Source: Bacteroidales bacterium CF
GTDB lineage: Bacteria; Bacteroidota; Bacteroidia; Bacteroidales; UBA932
Assembly (NCBI GenBank): GCA_000473305.1
Contig: CP006772.1
Location: forward strand, 1,550,001 to 1,614,000
DNA length: 64,000 nucleotides
Direction of reading: 5' to 3'
The translations under genes were made by a program, and so were the position numbers. Below, piece by piece: positions 34,903-43,171 of the stretch. The notes below the pieces were generated by a model that saw nothing but the letters and a program-made list of their open reading frames with translations, was not told where the DNA came from and did no database searches. The stretch's first letter is position 1, and every line of letters starts with the position of its first letter.

Positions 34903-35816
34903 ACATTTTCATTGTTTTCTATTGATTGAAGTGCTCCCCACAACGGGGCATTCTCAATACTCGTTACTACAGAGATAAGTTTCAGGGCAGTGATATCTTT
35001 AAGCTCGTCCCTGACTATTGACTCCATACAGTGAAAAGATCTGGATATCTGTCCGCCAAACAGCAGACATTCTATCTCCAACTCTTTTAGCAACGGTTTA
35101 AGTGATTGTGCAAGTATCAGTCCAACCTCCTCAAAGACACGCTGAGATACGGAATCTCCTTCAGATGCCCATTTACCTATGTCAGACACCTCTATCCCCT
35201 CTATTGATGCTCTTCCGCTTAAACTCTTATATAGAGAGAGAAATCCACGTTTTGATATGTAATCTTCCAGTATTCCATCTTTATATGGTATTCTGAAAAT
35301 AGTAATAAGAGGTCCGCCTATCTCGTTTGTCTGCACAACACCATCACGGGAGAATGCAAAACCAAGACCGGTTCCAAGCGTTACAGCAGCAGCATTTTTG
35401 AAACCGGCAGCGTTGCCGCGCCAGAGCTCTCCTGCCAATAAAGAGTTTGCATCATGCCTGAAAACGACAGGAATATCTTTGCCAACCTCCGGTATCTTCG
35501 CTATGCACTCTTTCAGGCTAACATCTTTGAGCTCCCTGAATTTATGCTCCATCAACGATGTGCCTTTGAAATAGTTAAAGGGCCCCGGAAAGGTCATTGC
35601 TATTCCGGAAAGCATTGCTCCTCTCTGCTCAAGAATCTGCTTCTCCTTCACAATTGCAGATCTCATCGCATCCAGAATCTCTTCCCTTGATCCTTCTGAA
35701 TGAGCCTCTGTCATACATAAAGAATCAGGAAAGAGTTCACCGTCCGGCCTCATCACTGCAGATTTGAGATAAGTTCCCCCAACATCCACAACTATATATG
35801 CCTTTCTATCAGTCAT
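34899..35816 (-). CDS. ROK-family kinase or regulator-like protein
   Basis: The 305-residue protein has the ROK ATP motif DVGGTYLKSAV at the start, GIAMTFPGPFNY and the catalytic aspartate in FRHDANSLLAG, so kinase activity is plausible. The CxCGxxGC zinc motif is missing, and no HTH domain is present. It probably phosphorylates a sugar released by the neighbouring glycosidases. It overlaps the fusion gene by eight bases. Confidence 0.87.
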   Translation of the reverse strand: MTDRKAYIVVDVGGTYLKSAVMRPDGELFPDSLCMTEAHSEGSREEILDAMRSAIVKEKQILEQRGAMLSGIAMTFPGPFNYFKGTSLMEHKFRELKDVSLKECIAKIPEVGKDIPVVFRHDANSLLAGELWRGNAAGFKNAAAVTLGTGLGFAFSRDGVVQTNEIGGPLITIFRIPYKDGILEDYISKRGFLSLYKSLSGRASIEGIEVSDIGKWASEGDSVSQRVFEEVGLILAQSLKPLLKELEIECLLFGGQISRSFHCMESIVRDELKDITALKLISVVTSIENAPLWGALQSIENNENV

Positions 35817-37665
35817 TTATAAAGCCATCTTTTAACATGGTCTTGTGAATGCAAACCGGTTGATTCCCAAGATTTTTGACAACATACTTACCGACATTTG
35901 CAGGTATTACCACAACATCAAGATAATTCTGATAATAGCAGAGATCCGGATTCTCCAGAGACTGTACACAAACCTTCTCTCCATCCACCAATGTCAGTAC
36001 ATGGAATTTACCTGCAGTATCCCCGTAAGCCTCTTTCTCAAATTCGAGTCTTCTGAGAGAGAAGTAAAGGAGATCATGCTCTCCGACAATATATTCTGTC
36101 CAACCTTCACCTGTTACAGCCACTCGTGGTTTTTGTACAATGTTATCATTTACCCATGTTGTTGTTCTGTCTAAAGCCAAAACATTCTCTCCGTGGTAAG
36201 TGTGTATCGGCCTTGGTTTTCCGTCCAGGTCAGCTCTCAGATAGTCATACATCTTGTATGTATATGAACCGACTGTAAGGCTGCCGATCTCAAGAATAAG
36301 CTGATTGCGTCCCGAAGAGTGGATTGTCCCTGCAGGAAGCATAACCTGTACTCCCGGTTTTGAGTCAACATAGTTGATATATTTTTCGTAATCTATCTCT
36401 GTATGTTGTTTCTCCGAAATCTTAGCCTCTTTTATAAACTCCTTTGGATCTGCTGTTTCTGTAAAACCGACATATGTCTTGGCATTGTGAGCAGTCTCTA
36501 CAATATAGTAGCTCTCATCCTGCCTTCCATACTCACCAAAGTTGTTTATATTGTAATCGTGACCTGAATGTACCTGAATAGACATGTTTCCGGAACTGTG
36601 ATAAGTATCATCATAGTTAAACCTTATAGGAAAGTATCCACCGTATTTTTTAACACACTCCTTACCCATCAGGGAGTCTCCCTCCTTCTGGACAAATGTG
36701 AAATATGGGAATTCTATTGTATGCCCCTCTGTCTCAACGACAACACTCACCTCAAGAGGAATAAGGTCAAATACCCACGCACAGTTTTTCATACTCTTAG
36801 GAAGATTCCTGAGCCTGGTAACATAGTGACCGCCCCAGACTCCCTCTATATAAACAGGTCTGCAACGGAATGGCTGCTTAACCAAACCTGACATAATCCT
36901 GTTGAATGCCCCTCTTGGCAACATCTTCACAGCTTCAGGGTCGTCACTTGCAACATAGAAATCAATCAGATCCTTTTTGAGCAGCTCCCAACGAAGATGA
37001 CCTGCAACCTCAAAGTCCACATAATAGCATCTTCTCAACATGGCCTTTACCGGCCTTGCAGATTTATCTCCTATATTGGCGTACTCTCCGGCCTTTGCCC
37101 TTAGAATCGCCCTTTTAGGCGTCACGTCAAGATAGACCAATGTGTCATAATAAGCTCTCAATCTTGATATTGCAGCACCACAACCGGCTACTATCACTAC
37201 CTCAGCCTTCTCTGAACTCTTTACTTTTTTCAGACAGCCCTCAATTTCAGACAATTTTTCCGGATCAAGCAGATCCTCATAACTACCCTTGAAGAGCTTT
37301 CCGAAAAGCTGTACAGGATCCTTCTCCTTGTCTATCGCAAGGTTGTCGGCCAGCAGTGAATCAAGTTCCTGTGGTGTTTTATAACATGAGGCAAAATCTA
37401 TAACCTTTACAGTTACAGAATTCAAACCCAAATTTTGTGATATCAGGTTGACAAATTGATTGAACTTAGCTCCGACATAACCGTCAAAAGCTATAATTAC
37501 ACTCTTTTGAGGTTCCCTCTCCAGCATTTTTAAAACCAACTCACTGATATGACCTGCAGAATCTTTTGTGCCGGTTACTATTGACCCGGCAACTTCCTTC
37601 TCCACTTTCAACCTATTAATAGCATTTGGATCGTCATAAGGGTGCGGGTTAAACATGAAACTCAT
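35809..37665 (-). CDS. kinase-like domain fused to mannose-6-phosphate isomerase-type cupin
   Basis: The 618-residue protein joins two parts. Residues about 40-260 resemble a nucleoside/uridine kinase-like P-loop fold (SVIIAFDGYVGAKFNQFVNL and YLDVTPKRAILRAKAGEY), but the P-loop GxxGxGK(S/T) is not intact. Residues about 270-618 form a class I mannose-6-phosphate isomerase, with IEGVWGGHYV, MSIQVHSGHDYN (zinc-binding QVH) and LPAGTIHSSG. The isomerase presumably interconverts a phosphohexose for glycolysis, and the N-terminal part may be structural. It lies after the isomerase-like gene by 23 bases. Confidence 0.82.
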   Translation of the reverse strand: MSFMFNPHPYDDPNAINRLKVEKEVAGSIVTGTKDSAGHISELVLKMLEREPQKSVIIAFDGYVGAKFNQFVNLISQNLGLNSVTVKVIDFASCYKTPQELDSLLADNLAIDKEKDPVQLFGKLFKGSYEDLLDPEKLSEIEGCLKKVKSSEKAEVVIVAGCGAAISRLRAYYDTLVYLDVTPKRAILRAKAGEYANIGDKSARPVKAMLRRCYYVDFEVAGHLRWELLKKDLIDFYVASDDPEAVKMLPRGAFNRIMSGLVKQPFRCRPVYIEGVWGGHYVTRLRNLPKSMKNCAWVFDLIPLEVSVVVETEGHTIEFPYFTFVQKEGDSLMGKECVKKYGGYFPIRFNYDDTYHSSGNMSIQVHSGHDYNINNFGEYGRQDESYYIVETAHNAKTYVGFTETADPKEFIKEAKISEKQHTEIDYEKYINYVDSKPGVQVMLPAGTIHSSGRNQLILEIGSLTVGSYTYKMYDYLRADLDGKPRPIHTYHGENVLALDRTTTWVNDNIVQKPRVAVTGEGWTEYIVGEHDLLYFSLRRLEFEKEAYGDTAGKFHVLTLVDGEKVCVQSLENPDLCYYQNYLDVVVIPANVGKYVVKNLGNQPVCIHKTMLKDGFIND

Positions 37666-37688
37666 TTGTAAATCTCCTCTATTTTATG

Positions 37689-39137
37689 TTAATTAATCTC
37701 AAAATATTCAAAATTCATAATCTGCGACAGGGTTGCAAGTTCTCTCCTGTAATCACCGTCAACAAGGGCAAAATGCTGTGTTGTCCCTATCTTTAATATC
37801 TTCTCGAAAAGATCCTTTACAGGCATCAACGGTTTAAAGATACCGTGCGAATAGCTTGCAAAGATGTGTTCACCATCTATTGCATCCACCAAAGTGCAGA
37901 CAACTTTATATTTCCCGTTCTCTTCAACAAACTGAGCCATGGTTTTTCTCCCCGCGGGTATCCTGTACCATGCAAACGGAGCTCCGGCATATTTGTATTT
38001 GGTTTTAGCAAAACGGACATCTCTTGCAATCTTCACATTCCCGACATGGCCGGGATCGGTGTGATCATTGGGACCAGCATGTCCTGCTGCGAAAGTATTG
38101 TCGGCTGATTCAATGTGGAAAGGTTCAATAAAATTGACATGTTTCCCGCTTATCAGCTTTAGTATAAATGTCATGGTGCCGGCACCCATATCGGCCTCAG
38201 GAACCATAACCGAAAGATTCTTTCCGAACGACGGGTGATAGAATCCCGGACGAAGACCTATCTGCTGAAACATTGCAGGATCGACATCGTTATAAATCAT
38301 TGCATCAATCCCCATCTTTTCTGCCAGGCGGGCAGTAGCCAAAGAGGCTCTTACTGAAGCCATGAACTTATCATCTTCAACATCATCCGTCACCTGGTAT
38401 TTGGATTTCAGTTCATCAAGGTACTCCTTGCATTCCGGCTCCGAAAGAGAATCTATCTCATCCTGAAGTGTGGAATATGAAATAAATCTTATCTCAGGGC
38501 CGATCTTGGTAAACATATTGTACGGATCCATATATGTTGACCACATCAGTTCGTTATAACTTGCCAGTAAACCGAAAGTGGACTCCCTCAGGACACTCCT
38601 CACCTTTGCAGCCTTGGAGAAGGAGATAATCTCCTCTGTCACCTCATCTCGGTTTCCCATAACAATCTTAAGATTTTTCTTTCCCAATCTTGCTATCGAG
38701 CCCGATGCTTCCAAAGAGCCGACCAGTGTTCCATTACAGAGAAACTCCACAAAGTCATTCTCCTCCACGGTTTTTTCAAAAGTCATCCTCTCCTTCACAC
38801 TATTCACAAAAATCACAGGCATATCGGGCATATCCCTCAGAAACCTCACCCATGCAAAATCCTCGGCCCATGAGAGAAACTCGGCAATCACAAAATCAAC
38901 CTTAGCTGAAGAGAACATATCCATCGCTTTTGACAGATCCTCCCTTTCATAAACAATTCCCGGATTTACCAGGTCAATTGTCTGGCTCAGGCTACTTTCT
39001 ATAGCCTCTACTACAGATCTCTTTCTGCTATCATAAGAACCCTCTTCAAGCTCGGCTCCCATATTCCTGAACCTTGGCGAAGCTATCAGTAAAAGTCCCG
39101 CTTTTGCTTTCTGGAATTTTTTTAATTCATTCATCAC
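37689..39137 (-). CDS. L-fucose/L-arabinose isomerase-like protein
   Basis: The 482-residue protein has the fold of the fucose/arabinose isomerase family: an N-terminal alpha/beta part (LLLIASPRFRNMGAELEEG), then a middle domain and a C-terminal part with PEADMGAGTMTFILKL and the metal-ligand-like AGHAGPNDHTDPGHVGN. Such enzymes interconvert aldoses and ketoses. The exact sugar is unknown, and it may be a divergent member. Its ATG overlaps the DUF4380 gene stop by four bases. Confidence 0.72.
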   Translation of the reverse strand: MMNELKKFQKAKAGLLLIASPRFRNMGAELEEGSYDSRKRSVVEAIESSLSQTIDLVNPGIVYEREDLSKAMDMFSSAKVDFVIAEFLSWAEDFAWVRFLRDMPDMPVIFVNSVKERMTFEKTVEENDFVEFLCNGTLVGSLEASGSIARLGKKNLKIVMGNRDEVTEEIISFSKAAKVRSVLRESTFGLLASYNELMWSTYMDPYNMFTKIGPEIRFISYSTLQDEIDSLSEPECKEYLDELKSKYQVTDDVEDDKFMASVRASLATARLAEKMGIDAMIYNDVDPAMFQQIGLRPGFYHPSFGKNLSVMVPEADMGAGTMTFILKLISGKHVNFIEPFHIESADNTFAAGHAGPNDHTDPGHVGNVKIARDVRFAKTKYKYAGAPFAWYRIPAGRKTMAQFVEENGKYKVVCTLVDAIDGEHIFASYSHGIFKPLMPVKDLFEKILKIGTTQHFALVDGDYRRELATLSQIMNFEYFEIN

Positions 39138-40399
39138 TTTCCAATTTTTATTTTTTCAATCTCCTCTAAAAAATCATCTTTGAAATTATAGAGTCTGAAC
39201 GACAACAGTATTTCACCCTTTTCGGTACTCCATGATTCATCAACCGGAATGTCGATTATCGAAGGTGAAAGCGGAGATACCTCCGTTTCGAACAAGACTC
39301 TGTTTTTTATATTTTTTGCTTCTGCCTCTTCATCCATAACCATCCGGAAAAAACCACCATTAAAGAAGCCAAACTCTCCTTTGATATGTAATCCGTCAGA
39401 CATTTTCTCAGTATGTATCCGCGATACAGTAACACCATATTTGGAAGCAGCCTTTATACACATTCCACTTTCGATTGTACAGGCAGAAATGGTGTATTGG
39501 AAATCATAACTTTCCCCGGGACTTAACTTCACCAGTGGTGAGAGAATCTCCATCTCCATATACGGAGGGTTAACCTTTCTATCAGATTTATGAATATTAA
39601 CCCTGCCCCTCGAATATGTTGCACCCTCACCCTGAGTCCACACCTGGAGAGATGTGCCATCGGGATACTCTGCGCCATCAGCAACATCAAAATTCATTAC
39701 CAGTACCTTGCCACTGCTCCTGTTTACACAGGCAATCCACCCATCGGCAGAATCAGTTCCAACCTTACCGACTATATATTTGTATGCAACTACCAGGTTG
39801 CCGGCTTCATCGCACATATACTGAGGATTATTGGCCAACCCGTGTAACACTTTATATTGAGCGTTTCCTTTAGAATCTTTTTTTGCAGGACACACTATCT
39901 GTGATTGTTCAACAGCCTGTTCATCGACAGCAACCTGACAAACCGGCCATACAGACCATCGTATATCCTTGTCAATTTTATTGGTAAAAGTTGCAGAAAT
40001 ATCTATAGTCGCTACATCAGGGTTAACTGTAAATTGTCTTTGAATCTGCAAGCCTGTTCTTTTGTCCACAGGACTTTTAAGGGTAACCAGGTTGTTTTCA
40101 GTATTGCACTCATAAACACCTCCATCCAAAATATGATCCGGTGGTCCGGGCCAATACCCGTCACCATCCCAGCCTTGTGGCGCCGGCCAAACCTTCTCTC
40201 CTCCGAAATTCATCCATGGTTTGTCAGGAATCCTTTCAGGAAAAAGGGATTCTAAAGCAGGATTCACAAACAGATATTCATGTCCGTGCAAGGAAAACTG
40301 CATAAGTCTTCCTCCCAAATCAGGTACGACATGACAATCTATCAAGCCATTGCTCAGAGAGAGCGCATTCCACCCCTTATATGTTGTGTATCTTAGCAT
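39134..40399 (-). CDS. DUF4380-like, mutarotase-fold protein
   Basis: The protein of about 421 residues (start MLRYTTYKGWNALSLSNG at 40399) resembles DUF4380/aldose-1-epimerase-like beta-sandwich domains, with VVPDLGGRLMQFSLHG early and MEMEILSPLVKLSPG later. A sugar mutarotation or binding role is inferred from fold and context. It has no signal peptide. A longer in-frame start at 40432 lies further inside the MFS gene. With the preferred start it overlaps the MFS stop by 23 bases. Confidence 0.72.
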   Translation of the reverse strand: MLRYTTYKGWNALSLSNGLIDCHVVPDLGGRLMQFSLHGHEYLFVNPALESLFPERIPDKPWMNFGGEKVWPAPQGWDGDGYWPGPPDHILDGGVYECNTENNLVTLKSPVDKRTGLQIQRQFTVNPDVATIDISATFTNKIDKDIRWSVWPVCQVAVDEQAVEQSQIVCPAKKDSKGNAQYKVLHGLANNPQYMCDEAGNLVVAYKYIVGKVGTDSADGWIACVNRSSGKVLVMNFDVADGAEYPDGTSLQVWTQGEGATYSRGRVNIHKSDRKVNPPYMEMEILSPLVKLSPGESYDFQYTISACTIESGMCIKAASKYGVTVSRIHTEKMSDGLHIKGEFGFFNGGFFRMVMDEEAEAKNIKNRVLFETEVSPLSPSIIDIPVDESWSTEKGEILLSFRLYNFKDDFLEEIEKIKIGK

Positions 40400-41654
40400 A
40401 ATCTCTGTTATAGAAGAACTTATATGCCACAACCATTAATAATCCACAAACCAGCCATATTACTGCCAGGCTCGAAATTGAGAAAGAGAGTCCCAGAACC
40501 GGTTTCATCAACCCCAGAATCAGAGGGGAGAGAGAACCCACAGCAAAGCCTAGCATAATCATCACACCAGAGGCAGAAGAGTGGTACTTTTCAGGAATAA
40601 CATCATACAACACTGTATATGTGTTTGCATCGAAAAAAGCCCTTGCGAACCCAAATCCAGCAAAACCAACATAAATTGCTGCCAGAGTCCCGGAATTACC
40701 CATCAAAATAATGAAAGGCACCGCAAACAGAAGACCTCCTGCCTGAAGCAAAATCCTGTTTGCCGGATTCTTACCTGCAAGCTTGTCAGAGAGTTTCCCG
40801 GCAATCATTACGCCAAAGAAAGCGAACAGGTGTGTATAGAACATTGAGTGAAAACCAGCCTCAGCTAATGACATGTTGAACTCCTCATAAAGGTATGTGG
40901 GCATCCATGTAAGATATCCTGTAAGAACAAAGATCAGTCCGCTGAATCCGATTGTCAGCATAACAGCTGTCGGCGTTGTAAAAAGTACTCTGAACCCTTC
41001 AAAAAGCGAAATCTTTTCACTCTTCACATTTTCACTATTCACTCCCTCACTATTCACTATCCCCTTTTCTCTTTTATCTTTCAATCTGAATATCATCACC
41101 ACCGCGTGAATCACACCAACAGCACCAAATACCAGAAATGCACTTCGCCAACCGTAATGCTGACCGATATATCCCGCAACAAAACCGCTCAGGATGACTC
41201 CCACATAATATGATGTCTGGTGTATGGACATTGCGAAAGATCGCGTCTCCCTATGATAGCTTGCCAGCAATGCATAATTGGATGGTCCGAAAAAGGCCTC
41301 CCCGCCTCCTGTGGCAACACTCCTCATAACAATAAGCATTATCATTCCGTTGCTCAACCCTGTAAACATTGTGGCAACACTCCAGAAAAGAATGCTAAGC
41401 GAGACAATCCACTTCCTGCTGAAAAGGTCGCCTATATATCCTGCCATGGGCACCAGAAGGGCATAGACAAGATTAAAAGCTGTGGCGATTGTACCTATTT
41501 GGACATCAGAAAGAGCCAGATCCTCCTTAATTAGTGGCAGTACGACATTAAAAACCTGTCTGTCTGCCTGATTGACAAAGAAAGCAATCCAGAGCAGCAC
41601 AAGTACCTCCCATTTGTAATTATCTTTCTTTACCTTTATAGTATTCATAAACAT
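40377..41654 (-). CDS. MFS sugar transporter
   Basis: The 425-residue inner-membrane permease has 12 predicted helices with the MFS loop motif GDLFSRKW between helices 2 and 3. It resembles the anion/hexuronate-type MFS members common in sugar loci. It probably carries the released monosaccharide across the inner membrane. The central cytoplasmic loop contains a tandem-repeat-encoded stretch (VNSEG-VNSEN-VKSEK) absent from typical transporters. It starts 18 bases after the phosphoesterase and may also start at the third methionine. Confidence 0.88.
   Translation of the reverse strand: MFMNTIKVKKDNYKWEVLVLLWIAFFVNQADRQVFNVVLPLIKEDLALSDVQIGTIATAFNLVYALLVPMAGYIGDLFSRKWIVSLSILFWSVATMFTGLSNGMIMLIVMRSVATGGGEAFFGPSNYALLASYHRETRSFAMSIHQTSYYVGVILSGFVAGYIGQHYGWRSAFLVFGAVGVIHAVVMIFRLKDKREKGIVNSEGVNSENVKSEKISLFEGFRVLFTTPTAVMLTIGFSGLIFVLTGYLTWMPTYLYEEFNMSLAEAGFHSMFYTHLFAFFGVMIAGKLSDKLAGKNPANRILLQAGGLLFAVPFIILMGNSGTLAAIYVGFAGFGFARAFFDANTYTVLYDVIPEKYHSSASGVMIMLGFAVGSLSPLILGLMKPVLGLSFSISSLAVIWLVCGLLMVVAYKFFYNRDYAKIHNI
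41014..41057 (-). repeat. heptamer/octamer tandem array inside the MFS gene
   Basis: Six units with lengths 7-7-8-7-8-7 (plus strand TTTTCAC, TCTTCAC, ATTTTCAC, TATTCAC, TCCCTCAC, TATTCAC) equal GTGAATA-type units on minus. They pair into 15-base periods that encode VNSEG, VNSEN, VKSEK. They resemble the intergenic array at 28848-28882. Confidence 0.85.
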
Positions 41655-41672
41655 CTATTTAAAAAGCCGGAA

Positions 41673-43166
41673 TCACCAATTTACCTGACGGGTAAAATCA
41701 ACTCCAAATGAATTTGTCACCTTTATCTTTACCTCTTTAATGCCGGACCCCGGAATACATTTAAAAATATGGTCTGTAGTAACTGCGTTTATCCAAGTCC
41801 TTCCGGAAATTTTATTATCGCCATCAGCCCCAAACCACGAGTATGCAGTAGGATCCATAGTCTTCTCGGAAATCCTCACCATCTCCTGGTATGTTGCTCC
41901 GTGATTATCAGACCACATTACCTTCCAATCAGGATCCCAATCCCACACATTAACCAGCAACTCATCAGATGGCCTCAGGACAGGAGCCCTGTTTTCCGGT
42001 TTATAAACCGAAAACTGTGAGTCAGGATTGGTATATGATCTGTAGATCCATTTAAAGTCTGTGCCGTTCACCTCAAAAATCTTATAGCCCAATTCGGCTC
42101 CGTCAAGACATACAGGCCCTTCCCAGAATCCGCCGCAGGCTGCACCTACAATATGCTCAGTAATGCCGGTATTATCCTTCATCACAGAGTTATAGTGTGT
42201 GTGGCCGCATATAATCTGAACATTTGCATAACCTTGCAAAAGCGCATGCAGTGTCTCACTATTTCCATAGGAAGAGGCATACCTTGACTTTGAAGGTGCA
42301 TGAAACAATAGAACCAAAGCTTTATCCTTTGTTACATATGAGAGATCATTACGGACCCAGCTCAACTGCTCTTCTGTGAAATTCACGGTATATTCTCCAT
42401 CAGGTCCACCCTTGTAATAGATGTTGTCAAGGCTTATATAGTGTACCATCCCTCTGTTAAAAGAGTAGAATGTAGGACCGTAATGACGTATATACGCAGA
42501 ATCGGCAACTTTATCATAATTATACGATGGCGTCTGAGAGGTGCTGAACAGATGATCGTGATTACCTATGGAGTAATATACAGGCTGATTCACTGCTGAG
42601 AAATAGCTTCTGCTGAGATCATTCATCAGCGGCTTGTTGAACACTACATCACCGGCGACCATCAGATGAACTGGACTTAAGGAAGCAGAAGCTATCTCCT
42701 GTCTCATAAAAGCAAGAATCGGCTCCAGCTTTTTAAGTTCTGTCTCATTCCTGACCTGTGGGTCCCCTACCGCAATGAAATAGTGTTTATTGTCAGATTG
42801 TCCCATTTTATTGAGAACAAAGTTTATGTTTTTCTTATCCGGGGCATTTTTCAATGCCACCCAAAACTTAGGCACGCTTCTCTCCACAGGTACGGTATAG
42901 CCTGCCGGAGACGATATGTATACGTGAGTGGCGGATGGGTTGTATGGTAATTCATAAGCCCCGTCTGCAGCAGTTAGGGTAAAATTGGTGCCATCAGTCA
43001 CAACAACTCCGGCTACACCTTTTGAATCACAAAGCACCTTTCCTGACTTGACAATATTGACAGGCTTATCATCCCCGCCATCTCCGGAAGGATTGTTCTC
43101 TTTACCGCACGAGGCCGTAAAGATTGTCATGGTTGCCAGAAGTACAAAAATCTTGATATAATTCAT
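41673..43166 (-). CDS. calcineurin-like metallophosphoesterase, lipoprotein
   Basis: The 497-residue lipoprotein has a lipobox (TIFTASCGKEN), an N-terminal beta domain of the carboxypeptidase-regulatory type (residues 35-100), then a metallophosphatase core with VGDPQVR, VAGDVVFN, SIGNHDHL and CGHTHYN, and a C-terminal beta domain. This domain order matches the MetallophosN/Metallophos/MetallophosC proteins. It would hydrolyse a phosphoester on the cell surface or in the periplasm. Six bases separate it from the DUF6259-like gene. Confidence 0.9.
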   Translation of the reverse strand: MNYIKIFVLLATMTIFTASCGKENNPSGDGGDDKPVNIVKSGKVLCDSKGVAGVVVTDGTNFTLTAADGAYELPYNPSATHVYISSPAGYTVPVERSVPKFWVALKNAPDKKNINFVLNKMGQSDNKHYFIAVGDPQVRNETELKKLEPILAFMRQEIASASLSPVHLMVAGDVVFNKPLMNDLSRSYFSAVNQPVYYSIGNHDHLFSTSQTPSYNYDKVADSAYIRHYGPTFYSFNRGMVHYISLDNIYYKGGPDGEYTVNFTEEQLSWVRNDLSYVTKDKALVLLFHAPSKSRYASSYGNSETLHALLQGYANVQIICGHTHYNSVMKDNTGITEHIVGAACGGFWEGPVCLDGAELGYKIFEVNGTDFKWIYRSYTNPDSQFSVYKPENRAPVLRPSDELLVNVWDWDPDWKVMWSDNHGATYQEMVRISEKTMDPTAYSWFGADGDNKISGRTWINAVTTDHIFKCIPGSGIKEVKIKVTNSFGVDFTRQVNW

Positions 43167-43171
43167 ATCTA

